A DNA stretch of 26,567 bases from a virus. The DNA lies in IMG/VR virus record IMGVR_UViG_3300032132_000038, positions 1 through 26,567 of that record; one strand, written 5' to 3'. Both the position numbers and the translations under genes were made by a program. Each line of letters begins with the position of its first letter. Within the stretch, counting starts at the first letter, position 1. Under the pieces are notes generated by a model. It saw nothing but the letters and a program-made list of their open reading frames with translations, did no database searches and was not told the origin of the DNA. Below are positions 1 through 8,989 of the stretch, piece after piece.

Positions 1-3000
1 GAATGGTTAACTAATCCTTTTATAAAAGAGGATATAAATATACCAGTAAAAGTTGGAGATACTATTCTTGTAGGTAGATTTAAAAACAAGAAAATGAAAA
101 TCAAAACTATTGGTAAAGATAAACATGGTATGCCAACTATTAATGGTAGAAAGGCAACCACATTTAGAATCCATAGTACAGTTAATATTTTTGATAAAGA
201 AATAGATGAATGTATTGCTGTAGCTAAGAAATTTGGTGATGATATTGTAATAGGTAAGAACCGAGATAGAAATTATAATCCAAATCTAAAAGTAGTGAGA
301 GAACTTAGTGGATATGGAGTAGAGATTTGTTATGTGGTAGATCAAGATACAGATTGGGCAGAGGGAATGAATTCAGAAGGAATTGGTATAGTTAATTCTG
401 CATTGTTTGTAAAGAGAGATGAAAAGGATTTTGATAAAGCTAAGAAAAAGAAGGCTATGTCTAAAGATGGTGTAAGAATTCGTGAAGCCTTACAACATAA
501 AACACTTCAAAAGGCAGTAAAATCACTTATAACTTATCAAGAAGGTATCAAAGGACATACAATTGTAAGCGATGGTAAAAAAGTAGTTATTATAGAGAAT
601 ACAAGTCGAGTTAAACCAGCGGTAACAATACACGATATAGAAAGTTCTCCAGTAGTACGGGCAAATCATGGAGTTCAACATCCAGAACAAGGTTATCAAA
701 GAGGGCCCGATAAATTATCTTCTCAGTTAAGGGCGAAAAATGCATTAGATATTTTATCTAAAGAGGAAGATTATAAAAAATTCTTTCCTGCATTTTATAA
801 TCATACTCAAGATAGAGGTGCTAAATTTGATTTAGTTAGAGCTCAAAATAAACTCTGGACTTCAAGTCAGTTAATGATGAATTTGAATAAAAGAGAAATA
901 ACTTTATATTTGATACCAGGAGCAGTTAAGTTTTTAGGAATAGAGAATACCTTACCAAACGATTATGAATCAAAGATTAAATTAAAAGTTCGTCAATATG
1001 AACATTCACCAAGTGATAAATACGATACATATGTTACTACGGATAAGAAAAAGAAGAAAAGTGCTATTAAAGACAAGGATACAGATGTAGTTTCGGATGC
1101 TATCTCATCATCAAAAATGTATGGATTTTATAAAATAATAAAAGGTAAGAAAGTCGTACAGTTTAAAGGTTCTAAAAGTGCTGCTCGACGCGAGATGAAA
1201 AAGGCAAAAAGAAAAGACTCAAGAGGTAAATATCAACTTATTCAGACGTATAAACATGATGTGGGTGATATATTTGAAGAATTTGGAGCACCTGCAGGAG
1301 TGATTCCATCACCCAGTAGAAAAGGAATCAATAAAAATAAAACTGATAGGTTGAGTGGGTATAAGAAAGTAAAGAAATTAGATGAATTTATAAATAAACC
1401 AAAAATTAAAAAGGCATTACAAAAATTGGTTGATAAGAATTTAGTACCAAAAGGCTATATAAGAAATATTAGAAAATTACAAACGTTTCTTTCTCGAAAT
1501 CCAGCTGTAATGACTCAATTATTAAGATTACTTGGTGAAAATGTAAAGTTACCAATGGAAGAAAAAATAAAAAAATTAAAAAAAGAGCTTGACTTATATA
1601 GTAAAAATGTTGTATATTCCATTAGTGAGAAAGGTGATTTTACAACCAATGTGATAGAAGAAAAATCAAAAATTAAAAAAGTCGTAGGTGTATACGGTGG
1701 ACGGTTTCAACCGTTTGGGCCCCACCATTTGAAAACCTTTAAGTGGTTACAATCCAAAGTAGATGATGCATATATCACTACATCTAATATTAAATCATTA
1801 CCACGTCATCCAATGAATTTTAGAGAAAAAGTTCGTCATATGGTTAAAATGGGTATTCCTAAAAATCGTATTATACAAGAAAGAACACCTTATAAGGCAG
1901 GAAATGTTCTTAAAAAGTTTGATTCTGAAACTACAGCAGTAATTTATATATTTGGTGAAAAAGAGGGTGAAAGATTATCGGGTGGACAATACTTTAAAGA
2001 TTATAAAAAGAATAAGAATAAAATGGTTGGGTGGAGACAACATGGATATGTTCGTTCAGCACCTCATGTTTCAATAAGTGCAGGTGGATTAGAGGTTAGT
2101 GGAACTTCTATGAGAGAACTTTTAGGTCATTCTAAATATGAAGGTGGTGGAAAAAGAAAAAAATTATTTAAAAAGATGTTTGGTTATTTTGATAAGGGTG
2201 TTTTTAATATGATGACTAATAAATTTAGAAAATTATATGAATTTTATTCACAGCCAGAAGTTAAAAAATTAATAAAAGAAGTAAGCGGATTCAGTTCAAG
2301 TTTTAAGGGATCAAGTTTATCTGATGAGGGAATGTATGATTTTTTTAAATCATTTTCAGATTATAAACGAATTTCACCAAGACACGCAAGTATATTAGGT
2401 TGGAAAGTAGTTGGTGATATACTTTCTGATGATACAGAAGGAATTGTTGATCCTGCATTTGATTATAGTTTTGCAGCGATGGAAAGAACACCTACGGTTA
2501 CTTTTGGTCATACGATAAATCAAAATACAAAAAATACCGATAGTGTAGATAATCCATTTCCAAAGTGGAAAAAACATATAAATAGTATAGTTGATAAATT
2601 GGGTTGGGAAGTTATAAAATACTTTGGAGAACCAACTGTAGATATAGGTGATTCGGTTACTATAGATATGAACCGAGCTACGAGTGGTGCAGAAAAAATT
2701 AAAAAATTAAAAGAACAAATAGACATAACAAATGATACAAAGGAGTTACTACTTATGGGCGGAGCCTATGGACACATGAGTCATCCATTTGATGATAATA
2801 ATCTTACATTTTCAGATTTGAAAACGATAATTATTAATGGGTTAGGAGGAAAACTTGACCGAGAAGATAATGTTACAGAGAAACTTGATGGTCAAAATCT
2901 TATGATCAGTTGGGTTGATGGTGAATTGAGGGCAGCTCGTAATAAAGGCCATTTGAAAAATCACGGTAAATCAGCTCCCACTACAAGTGGTGTTAAAAGT

Positions 3001-3984
3001 ATATTTAGTGGTAGAGGTGATATTGAGAAGGCATTTGTAGGTGCAATGAAGGATTTAGAACGAGGCGTTGGTGGATTAAGTGATAAACAGAAAGAAAAAG
3101 TTTTTGGTAATGGTAGTAAGTGGATGAATTTAGAGATAATGTATCCTAAAACTGCTAATGTAATTGATTATGATGTAGCAGAGATAGTATTCCACGGAGC
3201 CATAGAATATGATGATAGTGGTAAACCAATTGGACAACCCAGAGATTCTGCTAGAATGTTAGAAGGTATGATTAGACAAATAAATGCAAATATACAGAAA
3301 CGATTTAAGATTAGTAAACCAAATTTTCTTACAGTACCAAAACATCAAGATTTTGGTAGAAAGAAAAGATCATTTTTAGGAAAGTTAACTAAATTACAAT
3401 CACATTATGCATTAAAAGATTCAGATCGATTAGGAGAATATCACGAAGCTTTTTGGAGAGAGTATGTTTTTAACGCATCTAAACAATTTGGAATTAGTTT
3501 AAAACCAAATCAGTTTGTTAGTTTGGTCAATCGTTGGGCATTTTTTGATAAATCATATAAGATAAGAGATATTAGAAAAGATTTTAAAGATGAACCTGAC
3601 TTTTTAGATTGGATAGTATCAACAGATAAAAATGATATTCAAAAGATTTTCAAAAATAATATAAAACCATTTGAAATTTTATTTTTTCAAGTTGGTGCAG
3701 AAATATTGAAAAATATAAGTGGGTTTATGGCAGCTTCACCATCAACAGCTACTCAAAAAATTAGAAAAGAAGTTATTAAAGCTTTATCTGATTTGAAAAG
3801 TGGTGGTAGTGTAGATAAGTTAAAGAAATTAAAAATACAAATAGAGAAATTACAGGCAATTGGTGGATTAGAAGCAGTTGTTCCAAGTGAGGGTGTGGTG
3901 TTTAAGTATAAAGGTAAAATGTATAAATTTACAGGAGCATTTGCACCAATTAATCAGATACTTGGTAGTTTGAAGTTCGGTTAG
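1..3984 (+). CDS. Giant fusion protein (5' end missing): Ntn-hydrolase-like, nucleotidyltransferase and ligase-like domains
   Basis: The frame is open to the left edge, so the gene starts outside the window. The first internal ATG is at 94, and residue numbers here count from it. A small basic segment (VGDTILVGRFKNKK, codons before and just after 94) precedes an Ntn-hydrolase-like domain. That domain has candidate nucleophile Cys40, GKNRDRNY at 54-61, GIGIVNSA and an RANHG motif, as in choloylglycine/linear-amide hydrolases. A nucleotidyltransferase domain follows, with GGRFQPFGPHH (535-545, HIGH-like) and VSGTSMRELLG (from 668). The C-terminal part resembles covalent nucleotidyl-transfer ligases: EKLDGQN with candidate Lys930 (motif I), WMNLEIMYP (from 1010, motif III-like), EGVVFKYKG (from 1266, motif IV) and MYKFTG (motif V). 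Domain calls rest on motifs alone. The substrate is unknown; end-healing, NAD repair or modification of host molecules are all possible. It lies just upstream of head genes. Confidence 0.75.
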   Translation, partial: EWLTNPFIKEDINIPVKVGDTILVGRFKNKKMKIKTIGKDKHGMPTINGRKATTFRIHSTVNIFDKEIDECIAVAKKFGDDIVIGKNRDRNYNPNLKVVRELSGYGVEICYVVDQDTDWAEGMNSEGIGIVNSALFVKRDEKDFDKAKKKKAMSKDGVRIREALQHKTLQKAVKSLITYQEGIKGHTIVSDGKKVVIIENTSRVKPAVTIHDIESSPVVRANHGVQHPEQGYQRGPDKLSSQLRAKNALDILSKEEDYKKFFPAFYNHTQDRGAKFDLVRAQNKLWTSSQLMMNLNKREITLYLIPGAVKFLGIENTLPNDYESKIKLKVRQYEHSPSDKYDTYVTTDKKKKKSAIKDKDTDVVSDAISSSKMYGFYKIIKGKKVVQFKGSKSAARREMKKAKRKDSRGKYQLIQTYKHDVGDIFEEFGAPAGVIPSPSRKGINKNKTDRLSGYKKVKKLDEFINKPKIKKALQKLVDKNLVPKGYIRNIRKLQTFLSRNPAVMTQLLRLLGENVKLPMEEKIKKLKKELDLYSKNVVYSISEKGDFTTNVIEEKSKIKKVVGVYGGRFQPFGPHHLKTFKWLQSKVDDAYITTSNIKSLPRHPMNFREKVRHMVKMGIPKNRIIQERTPYKAGNVLKKFDSETTAVIYIFGEKEGERLSGGQYFKDYKKNKNKMVGWRQHGYVRSAPHVSISAGGLEVSGTSMRELLGHSKYEGGGKRKKLFKKMFGYFDKGVFNMMTNKFRKLYEFYSQPEVKKLIKEVSGFSSSFKGSSLSDEGMYDFFKSFSDYKRISPRHASILGWKVVGDILSDDTEGIVDPAFDYSFAAMERTPTVTFGHTINQNTKNTDSVDNPFPKWKKHINSIVDKLGWEVIKYFGEPTVDIGDSVTIDMNRATSGAEKIKKLKEQIDITNDTKELLLMGGAYGHMSHPFDDNNLTFSDLKTIIINGLGGKLDREDNVTEKLDGQNLMISWVDGELRAARNKGHLKNHGKSAPTTSGVKSIFSGRGDIEKAFVGAMKDLERGVGGLSDKQKEKVFGNGSKWMNLEIMYPKTANVIDYDVAEIVFHGAIEYDDSGKPIGQPRDSARMLEGMIRQINANIQKRFKISKPNFLTVPKHQDFGRKKRSFLGKLTKLQSHYALKDSDRLGEYHEAFWREYVFNASKQFGISLKPNQFVSLVNRWAFFDKSYKIRDIRKDFKDEPDFLDWIVSTDKNDIQKIFKNNIKPFEILFFQVGAEILKNISGFMAASPSTATQKIRKEVIKALSDLKSGGSVDKLKKLKIQIEKLQAIGGLEAVVPSEGVVFKYKGKMYKFTGAFAPINQILGSLKFG

Positions 3985-3992
3985 GAGATATT

Positions 3993-4547
3993 ATGGGTTA
4001 CAGTAAGGAAGCAGAAAGACAAAATAAAGTCTTGGGTGATTTGTTAACGGGAAAAAATCCTGAAAAACGAATAATGGTTGGATATAATAGTGGTAAAGAA
4101 CCAGAAAAACAAGGAGATAAAATATCCCCACTATCAGAGGTGATGAAAGAAGCAAGGATGCCTTGGTTTTGTCCAGCATGTAAAAAGACAATGAAGAAAA
4201 AACTTGATACTAAGTTTTGGAGACTTGAAAATCAATGTTTTGATTGTCATGTTGAGATGGAAAATAAACTTCGTATGAATGGAGAGTATGAAAAGTATGA
4301 AAAGGGTAAAGTATTAGAAAATAAAAAGGCATATTTAGAAGATTTAAAACAAAGTATTGATGACTTTGAAAAAACAGGTGGTAAGGCGGAGTTTTTCAAT
4401 GAAGTTGGTGTAGTAGAAAAGAATGTTGAGAGGGAAGATTGGTCAATGGGACAAGAAAATTTTGATAAACTTGTCCAAGAAGCTAGAGAGTATATAGAAG
4501 AACTTGAAACGGAGTTGGAAGATGAGCAGAAAACTAATACTACCTGA
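3993..4547 (+). CDS. Zinc-ribbon protein of unknown function
   Basis: A 184-residue protein starting 8 bases after the previous stop, with an AGGAG-type ribosome site in that gap (about 3983-3988). It has a four-cysteine pair arrangement, CPAC at 60-63 and CFDC at 82-85, which would bind one zinc ion. The C-terminal half (about 90-180) is charged and predicted helical, probably coiled coil, with Glu-rich heptad-like stretches near the end. I do not recognise the family. Its position before terminase would suit a small DNA-binding or packaging accessory protein, but nothing in the sequence proves this. Confidence 0.8.
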   Translation: MGYSKEAERQNKVLGDLLTGKNPEKRIMVGYNSGKEPEKQGDKISPLSEVMKEARMPWFCPACKKTMKKKLDTKFWRLENQCFDCHVEMENKLRMNGEYEKYEKGKVLENKKAYLEDLKQSIDDFEKTGGKAEFFNEVGVVEKNVEREDWSMGQENFDKLVQEAREYIEELETELEDEQKTNTT

Positions 4548-4779
4548 AGAAATTATATTTGAATTAATGGATATGACTGCAACTCTTGGTGAAGTAGCCC
4601 AAGAATACCAACGTAAGATTGGAAATGATAAAGATGTTGATGAGATATTAAGTGTATATCATAGAATTATTGGAAGATTGATGGATTTACAAGAATATGA
4701 AGAATTCGAGAAAGAAAACGTAACAATGGATGAACTTGTACATAATGCAGGTCTTTCATATTTAGGAGAAACTAAATGA
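4522..4779 (+). CDS. Small helical protein of unknown function
   Basis: An 85-residue, acidic, probably all-helical protein beginning MSRKLILPEE. I chose the ATG at 4522 over an upstream TTG at 4504 because GGAG at 4511-4514 lies seven bases before it. It overlaps the end of the zinc-ribbon gene by 26 bases, and its TGA overlaps the next ATG (ATGA at 4776-4779), so translation of the set is probably coupled. No motif is recognisable. The size and position would be compatible with a small terminase-type partner, but there is no specific evidence for that role. Confidence 0.75.
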   Translation: MSRKLILPEEIIFELMDMTATLGEVAQEYQRKIGNDKDVDEILSVYHRIIGRLMDLQEYEEFEKENVTMDELVHNAGLSYLGETK

Positions 4780-5096
4780 TAAAGGTGTGGAAAGCAATAT
4801 TGGGATTTTTAGGGGGACTATTAGCTGTATTAGGGCTAGGTACTTTATTTTCAGGGAAGAAAAAAGAAGAACTTAAAAAACTTGATGATGTTATCAAACA
4901 AAAAGATAAAGAAGTAAAATTAACTGAGAAAAAAGTTAAACAACTTGAGTCTAAGAAGAAAATAAACAAAACTCAAGTGAAAAAATTGAAAAAAGAGGTT
5001 GAATCTACTAAATTAGATATTAAAAAGGCACAAAAAGCCTCTGAAATCGGTGATGTAGATGAGGCGGTAAACTTTTTGAAGAAATTTTCTAAGTAA
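4776..5096 (+). CDS. Membrane-anchored coiled-coil protein
   Basis: A 106-residue protein with one N-terminal hydrophobic, glycine-rich segment (about residues 4-25, ending GLGTLF) followed by a long Lys/Glu-rich coiled coil (about 29-90). This topology suits a small inner-membrane protein with its helical tail on one side, as in phage spanins or holin-associated proteins. Its neighbour downstream is also membrane-anchored with a coiled coil. The start overlaps the previous stop (ATGA). A GGAGA at about 4763-4767 can serve as ribosome site. The lysis role is inferred from topology only. Confidence 0.75.
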   Translation: MIKVWKAILGFLGGLLAVLGLGTLFSGKKKEELKKLDDVIKQKDKEVKLTEKKVKQLESKKKINKTQVKKLKKEVESTKLDIKKAQKASEIGDVDEAVNFLKKFSK

Positions 5097-5114
5097 ACTG
5101 ATATATATGTATAT

Positions 5115-5492
5115 ATGAAGAATTTAATCAAAATATTATTGTTAGTAGGACTGGTGTTTTCACAAGAAAAGACTTTTAACTTTACAGAAAAAGAAGTTTT
5201 GGGATTTACTAAAGAAATAACGGATTTGCAGGTTAAAGATAGTTTAAATACTAAAATTATCAATGATCTCAACTCTATTATTAAGAATTTAGAAGAAAGT
5301 GCCCAAACAGATTCAGTAATAATCGTAAATAAAGATAAAACGATTGCAGATTTGGAAGAAAAGTCAAAATTGATAGAAAAAAAGGTAAAATTAGTGAAAC
5401 CAAGTTGGTATGAAAATAAGTGGTTATATTTTACCTATGGAGTAGTGTCCGTCGTGGTACCTGTGTACCTTGCCGGCCAAGTAACTAACTAA
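5115..5492 (+). CDS. Exported coiled-coil protein with C-terminal membrane segment (spanin-like topology)
   Basis: A 125-residue protein. Residues 1-17 look like a signal peptide (basic start, LLLVGLVFS, likely cut before QEK). There is no lipobox cysteine. A central helical region (about 24-95) is followed by a strong hydrophobic segment near the C-terminus (about 103-121). Such a protein would span the periplasm between two membrane attachments or be held in the inner membrane by its C-terminus. No good Shine-Dalgarno sequence is visible. The stop overlaps the terminase start (TAATG). Together with the preceding membrane protein it could form a lysis-related pair, but this is inference. Confidence 0.72.
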   Translation: MKNLIKILLLVGLVFSQEKTFNFTEKEVLGFTKEITDLQVKDSLNTKIINDLNSIIKNLEESAQTDSVIIVNKDKTIADLEEKSKLIEKKVKLVKPSWYENKWLYFTYGVVSVVVPVYLAGQVTN

Positions 5493-7063
5493 TGTCAAAT
5501 CCTACACCTCTCAAGGAAGTAATTAAACAAGAATACATAAAATGTGTAAAAGATCCTTCATATTTTATGAGAAAATTCTGTATGATTCAACATCCAATAC
5601 AAGGGAAAATACCATTTGATTTGTATGATTTTCAAGAAAAAACCATTGATGAAATTCAGGAAAATCGTTTTAATATAATATTAAAGGCAAGACAACTTGG
5701 TATATCCACCATTACTGCTGGATACTCTTTATGGATGATGACGTTTCATTCTGATAAGAATATTCTTGTAATTGCAACTAAACAAGATGTGGCAAAGAAT
5801 TTAGTAACAAAAGTTCGTGTGATGCATGCAAATTTACCGAGTTGGTTGAAACAGCAATGTGTAGAGGACAATAAATTAAATTTACGATATAAAAATGGTT
5901 CTCAAATAAAGGCCGTAGCATCTGGTCCAGAAGCAGCTCGTTCTGAAGCACTATCTTTATTGGTATTAGATGAAGCAGCTTTTATAGATAAGATAGATGA
6001 GATATGGACTGCAGCACAACAAACATTAACCACAGGTGGACAATGTTTAGCATTATCCACACCAAATGGTGTTGGTAATTGGTTTCATAAAAATTGGGTT
6101 GATGCAGAAGAAGGTAGTGGAATGTTTAATTTTATTAAACTACATTGGACGGTACATCCTGATAGAGATCAAGAGTGGAGAGATGAACAAGATACTTTGT
6201 TAGGTGCAACAATGGCAGCACAAGAATGTGATTGTGATTTTCTAACCTCTGGAACTACTGTAATAGAAGGTATGATATTAGAGAATTGTAGAGAAACTAT
6301 GGTTAGAGAACCAATGGAAAAGCGTGGTATTGATAGTAATATTTGGGTTTGGGAGCCACCTAATTATACAAAGAGTTATGTAGTGTGTGCTGATGTAGGT
6401 AGAGGAGATAGTGCAGATTATAGTGCATTTCATGTTATTGATGTAGAAAAAGTAGAACAAGTGGCTGAGTATAAAGGTAGGATAAATACTAAGGATTTTG
6501 GAAATATGTTGGTTAGTATTGCAACGGAATATAATGATGCCTTACTAATTATAGAAAACAATAACATTGGATGGGCAACTATCCAACAAGTAATAGATAG
6601 GGATTATCCTAATCTATTTTATACGAGCAAAGATTTGAAATATGTTGATGTTCAACATCAGTTGAATAATCGATATGGAGCGGTAGAAAAAAATATGGTG
6701 GCTGGTTTTAGTACCACCACGAGAACAAGACCTTTGATTATTGCAAAGTTAGAGGAATACTTTAGGGATGAATCAGTAGAGGTTCATTCAAGTAGATTGG
6801 TAGATGAATTATTTACATTTATTTATCATAATAATAGAGCAGAAGCAATGGCAGGATATAACGATGATTTGGTTATGTCTTTTGCTATAGGTTTGTGGGT
6901 TAGAGATACAGCTTTGCGATTAAGACAAGAAGGTATAGAAATTACTAAGAAAACTCTTAGTCATATAGAACTTGATGGTTTATATACACCACAAGAAAAT
7001 AAAAATGATTCCTGGGAATGGGATGTTAATCAAAAGAAAGAGTCATTAGAATGGCTCTTGTAA
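5492..7063 (+). CDS. 17: Terminase large subunit, gp17-like
   Basis: This is the ATPase/nuclease that pumps DNA into the prohead through the portal and cuts concatemers. The 523 residues show a Walker A variant KARQLGIST (65-73), Walker B LLVLDE with Asp160/Glu161 and the coupling motif STPNG (189-193). The C-terminal RNase H-like nuclease has candidate acidic residues Asp301 (CADVGRGD), Glu355 (IIENNN) and Asp458/459 (YNDDLVMS). This order matches T4 gp17, although the protein is shorter than T4's roughly 610 residues. The start overlaps the previous stop as TAATG with no clear Shine-Dalgarno, so coupling is likely. The portal gene follows after 12 bases. No small terminase (gp16) was recognised in the window. 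Confidence 0.96.
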   Translation: MSNPTPLKEVIKQEYIKCVKDPSYFMRKFCMIQHPIQGKIPFDLYDFQEKTIDEIQENRFNIILKARQLGISTITAGYSLWMMTFHSDKNILVIATKQDVAKNLVTKVRVMHANLPSWLKQQCVEDNKLNLRYKNGSQIKAVASGPEAARSEALSLLVLDEAAFIDKIDEIWTAAQQTLTTGGQCLALSTPNGVGNWFHKNWVDAEEGSGMFNFIKLHWTVHPDRDQEWRDEQDTLLGATMAAQECDCDFLTSGTTVIEGMILENCRETMVREPMEKRGIDSNIWVWEPPNYTKSYVVCADVGRGDSADYSAFHVIDVEKVEQVAEYKGRINTKDFGNMLVSIATEYNDALLIIENNNIGWATIQQVIDRDYPNLFYTSKDLKYVDVQHQLNNRYGAVEKNMVAGFSTTTRTRPLIIAKLEEYFRDESVEVHSSRLVDELFTFIYHNNRAEAMAGYNDDLVMSFAIGLWVRDTALRLRQEGIEITKKTLSHIELDGLYTPQENKNDSWEWDVNQKKESLEWLL

Positions 7064-7075
7064 GCGAGGTTAAAA

Positions 7076-8914
7076 ATGGCTGACAAAACACTATTTGGTC
7101 GATTAAAACGACTATTTTCAACAAATGTAATTGTAAGAAATGTTGGAGGACGTAAATTAAAAATTGCAGATACTGATATGCTACAACATGGGGTGAGAAG
7201 TCATCTTGTAGATAGATATTCTAAATTACATAGTGGGTTAGATTTGATAGGTACTGGATATTCTACAGTACATCAAATAATGGCCGCCAGACTTGGATTA
7301 TTCAAGGATTATGAAACAATGGATGCAGACTCTATTATATCGAGTGCACTTGACATTTATTCAGATGAATCCACAATGAAAAGCGAGTATGGAAATGTAG
7401 TAGAGATTCATAGTGATAATGATAATATCTATGAGATTCTACATAATTTATTTTATGATATATTGAATGTAGAATTCAATTTGTGGCCTTGGGTAAGAAA
7501 TATGTGTAAGTATGGAGATTTCTTTTTACATTTAGATATAAATGATAAGTATGGAATTACAAATGTGATTCCTCTATCACCATATGAAGTTATTCGTGCA
7601 GAAGGTGAAGATCCAGAGAATCCATACTATACAAAATTTTATTTAGAGACTATGGAACAAACTCATCCTTATTTACATACTATGCAAAGTCAGCATGGAA
7701 AAATAGAATTTGAGAATTTCCAAGTTGCACATTTTAGATTATTGAGTGATAGTAATTTAGTTCCGTATGGTAAATCAATGTTAGAAGGAGCACGGAAAGT
7801 CTGGAAACAAACAACATTGATGGAAGATGCTATGTTGATTCACCGTGTAATGAGAGCTCCCGAAAAGAGAGTTTTCAAAATTGATATTGGTAATATTCCA
7901 CCAAACGAAGTTGATAATTATATGCAACGAATAATCAATAAGATGAAGAAAACTCCTTTTATAGATGAGAGTACAGGTGATTATAATTTGAAATTCAATA
8001 TACAGAATTTAACGGAAGATTTTTTCTTACCAGTTCGTGGTGGAGATAGTGGAACTCAAATTGATAATCTTCCAGGTATGACATATGAAACTACTGATGA
8101 CATAGAGTATTTGAAAAATAGATTATTGGCAGCACTTCGTATTCCAAAAGCATTTCTTGGATATGAGGAATCACTTGGTAGTAAAGCAACATTAGCAGCA
8201 GAGGATGTTAGATTTGCAAGAACTATTGAGAGAATTCAAAGAATTATTGTGAGTGAATTAACAAAGATTGCAGTTGTTCATTTATATGCACAAGGATTTA
8301 CAGATGAGGAGTTGGTAAACTTTGAATTAACATTAACAAATCCATCTACAATTTATGAACAAGAAAAACTTGAATTGTGGGGAAATAAAGTTAATTTAGC
8401 TCGTGATGTAAAAGATAATCAATTACTTCCAGCTGATTGGGTATATAAAAATGTATTCAATTTTAGTGATGATGAAATAAAAGATTTAGAGAAAGAATTA
8501 GTAAAAGATCAAAAACAGAAATTTAGATTTGAACAGATTTCAGTTGAGGGTAATGATCCAGCTCAAAGTGAAGAATCAGTTGGTACTCCAAGTGATTTGG
8601 CAGCAATAGGAACAACTGGAGAAGAAGGTCAACAAGAACCACCCGATACAGCAATGGGTTCAATATTTGATCAAGGTGGGGCACCAGAAGGTGGACAACC
8701 AGGTGCAGGTAGACCTAAAGAGATGAGTAAATTTGAAAAAGATGGTAGTGCACGAGGTAGAGATCCGTTAGGTCGGAAAAAAGTTCCATTGGCACTTTCT
8801 CATTATGATGTATTGAAAAAAACTATGAAGATTTCTAAAAAACAGATACTAAAAGAAACAAATGAGTCGGATGAAATTGATAATGAATATCAAGACTTTG
8901 TAAATAAAGAATAA
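7076..8914 (+). CDS. 20: Portal vertex protein, gp20-like
   Basis: This protein would form the dodecameric ring at one capsid vertex through which DNA enters and to which the neck attaches. The 612 residues include hallmarks of T4-type portals: an early SALDIYSDEST stretch, MCKYGDFFLHLD, IPLSPYEV, and RVFKIDIGNIPP followed by a segment ending in KAFLGYEESLGSKATLAAEDVRF written in two parts (KAFLGYEESLG, then SKATLAAEDVRF). The last roughly 100 residues are low complexity (Gly, Pro, Gln) and end in a charged tail containing KKQILKET. Its location directly after terminase and before the gp21 region agrees with the role. A 75-base intergenic gap follows. Confidence 0.95.
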   Translation: MADKTLFGRLKRLFSTNVIVRNVGGRKLKIADTDMLQHGVRSHLVDRYSKLHSGLDLIGTGYSTVHQIMAARLGLFKDYETMDADSIISSALDIYSDESTMKSEYGNVVEIHSDNDNIYEILHNLFYDILNVEFNLWPWVRNMCKYGDFFLHLDINDKYGITNVIPLSPYEVIRAEGEDPENPYYTKFYLETMEQTHPYLHTMQSQHGKIEFENFQVAHFRLLSDSNLVPYGKSMLEGARKVWKQTTLMEDAMLIHRVMRAPEKRVFKIDIGNIPPNEVDNYMQRIINKMKKTPFIDESTGDYNLKFNIQNLTEDFFLPVRGGDSGTQIDNLPGMTYETTDDIEYLKNRLLAALRIPKAFLGYEESLGSKATLAAEDVRFARTIERIQRIIVSELTKIAVVHLYAQGFTDEELVNFELTLTNPSTIYEQEKLELWGNKVNLARDVKDNQLLPADWVYKNVFNFSDDEIKDLEKELVKDQKQKFRFEQISVEGNDPAQSEESVGTPSDLAAIGTTGEEGQQEPPDTAMGSIFDQGGAPEGGQPGAGRPKEMSKFEKDGSARGRDPLGRKKVPLALSHYDVLKKTMKISKKQILKETNESDEIDNEYQDFVNKE

Positions 8915-8924
8915 CGTATATGTG

Positions 8925-8953
8925 TATATTTATTTGAAGTTTTTATATTTATA
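8925..8953 (+). promoter_or_regulatory. Two ATATTTAT elements in the portal-downstream gap
   Basis: The gap 8915-8989 contains TATATTTATT (8925-8934) and TATATTTATA (8944-8953), about 36 bases before the next ATG. The same core occurs in every other larger gap of the window. It may be a late promoter element. On the opposite strand it reads as the ATAAATA core of T4-type late promoters. No hairpin terminator is obvious here. Confidence 0.4.
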
Positions 8954-8989
8954 TATGTACGATAAAAATGTATTTAAACGGAGCAATTA

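Noticed and set aside
31-44. TATAAATA on the plus strand near the left edge as a T4-type late promoter
   Set aside because: It sits within the coding frame of the giant fusion protein and has no gene start at a suitable distance.
8915-8989. tRNA or small RNA in the portal-downstream gap
   Set aside because: Too short and AT-rich, with no cloverleaf or stable hairpin. No tRNA-like sequence was recognised anywhere in the window by eye.
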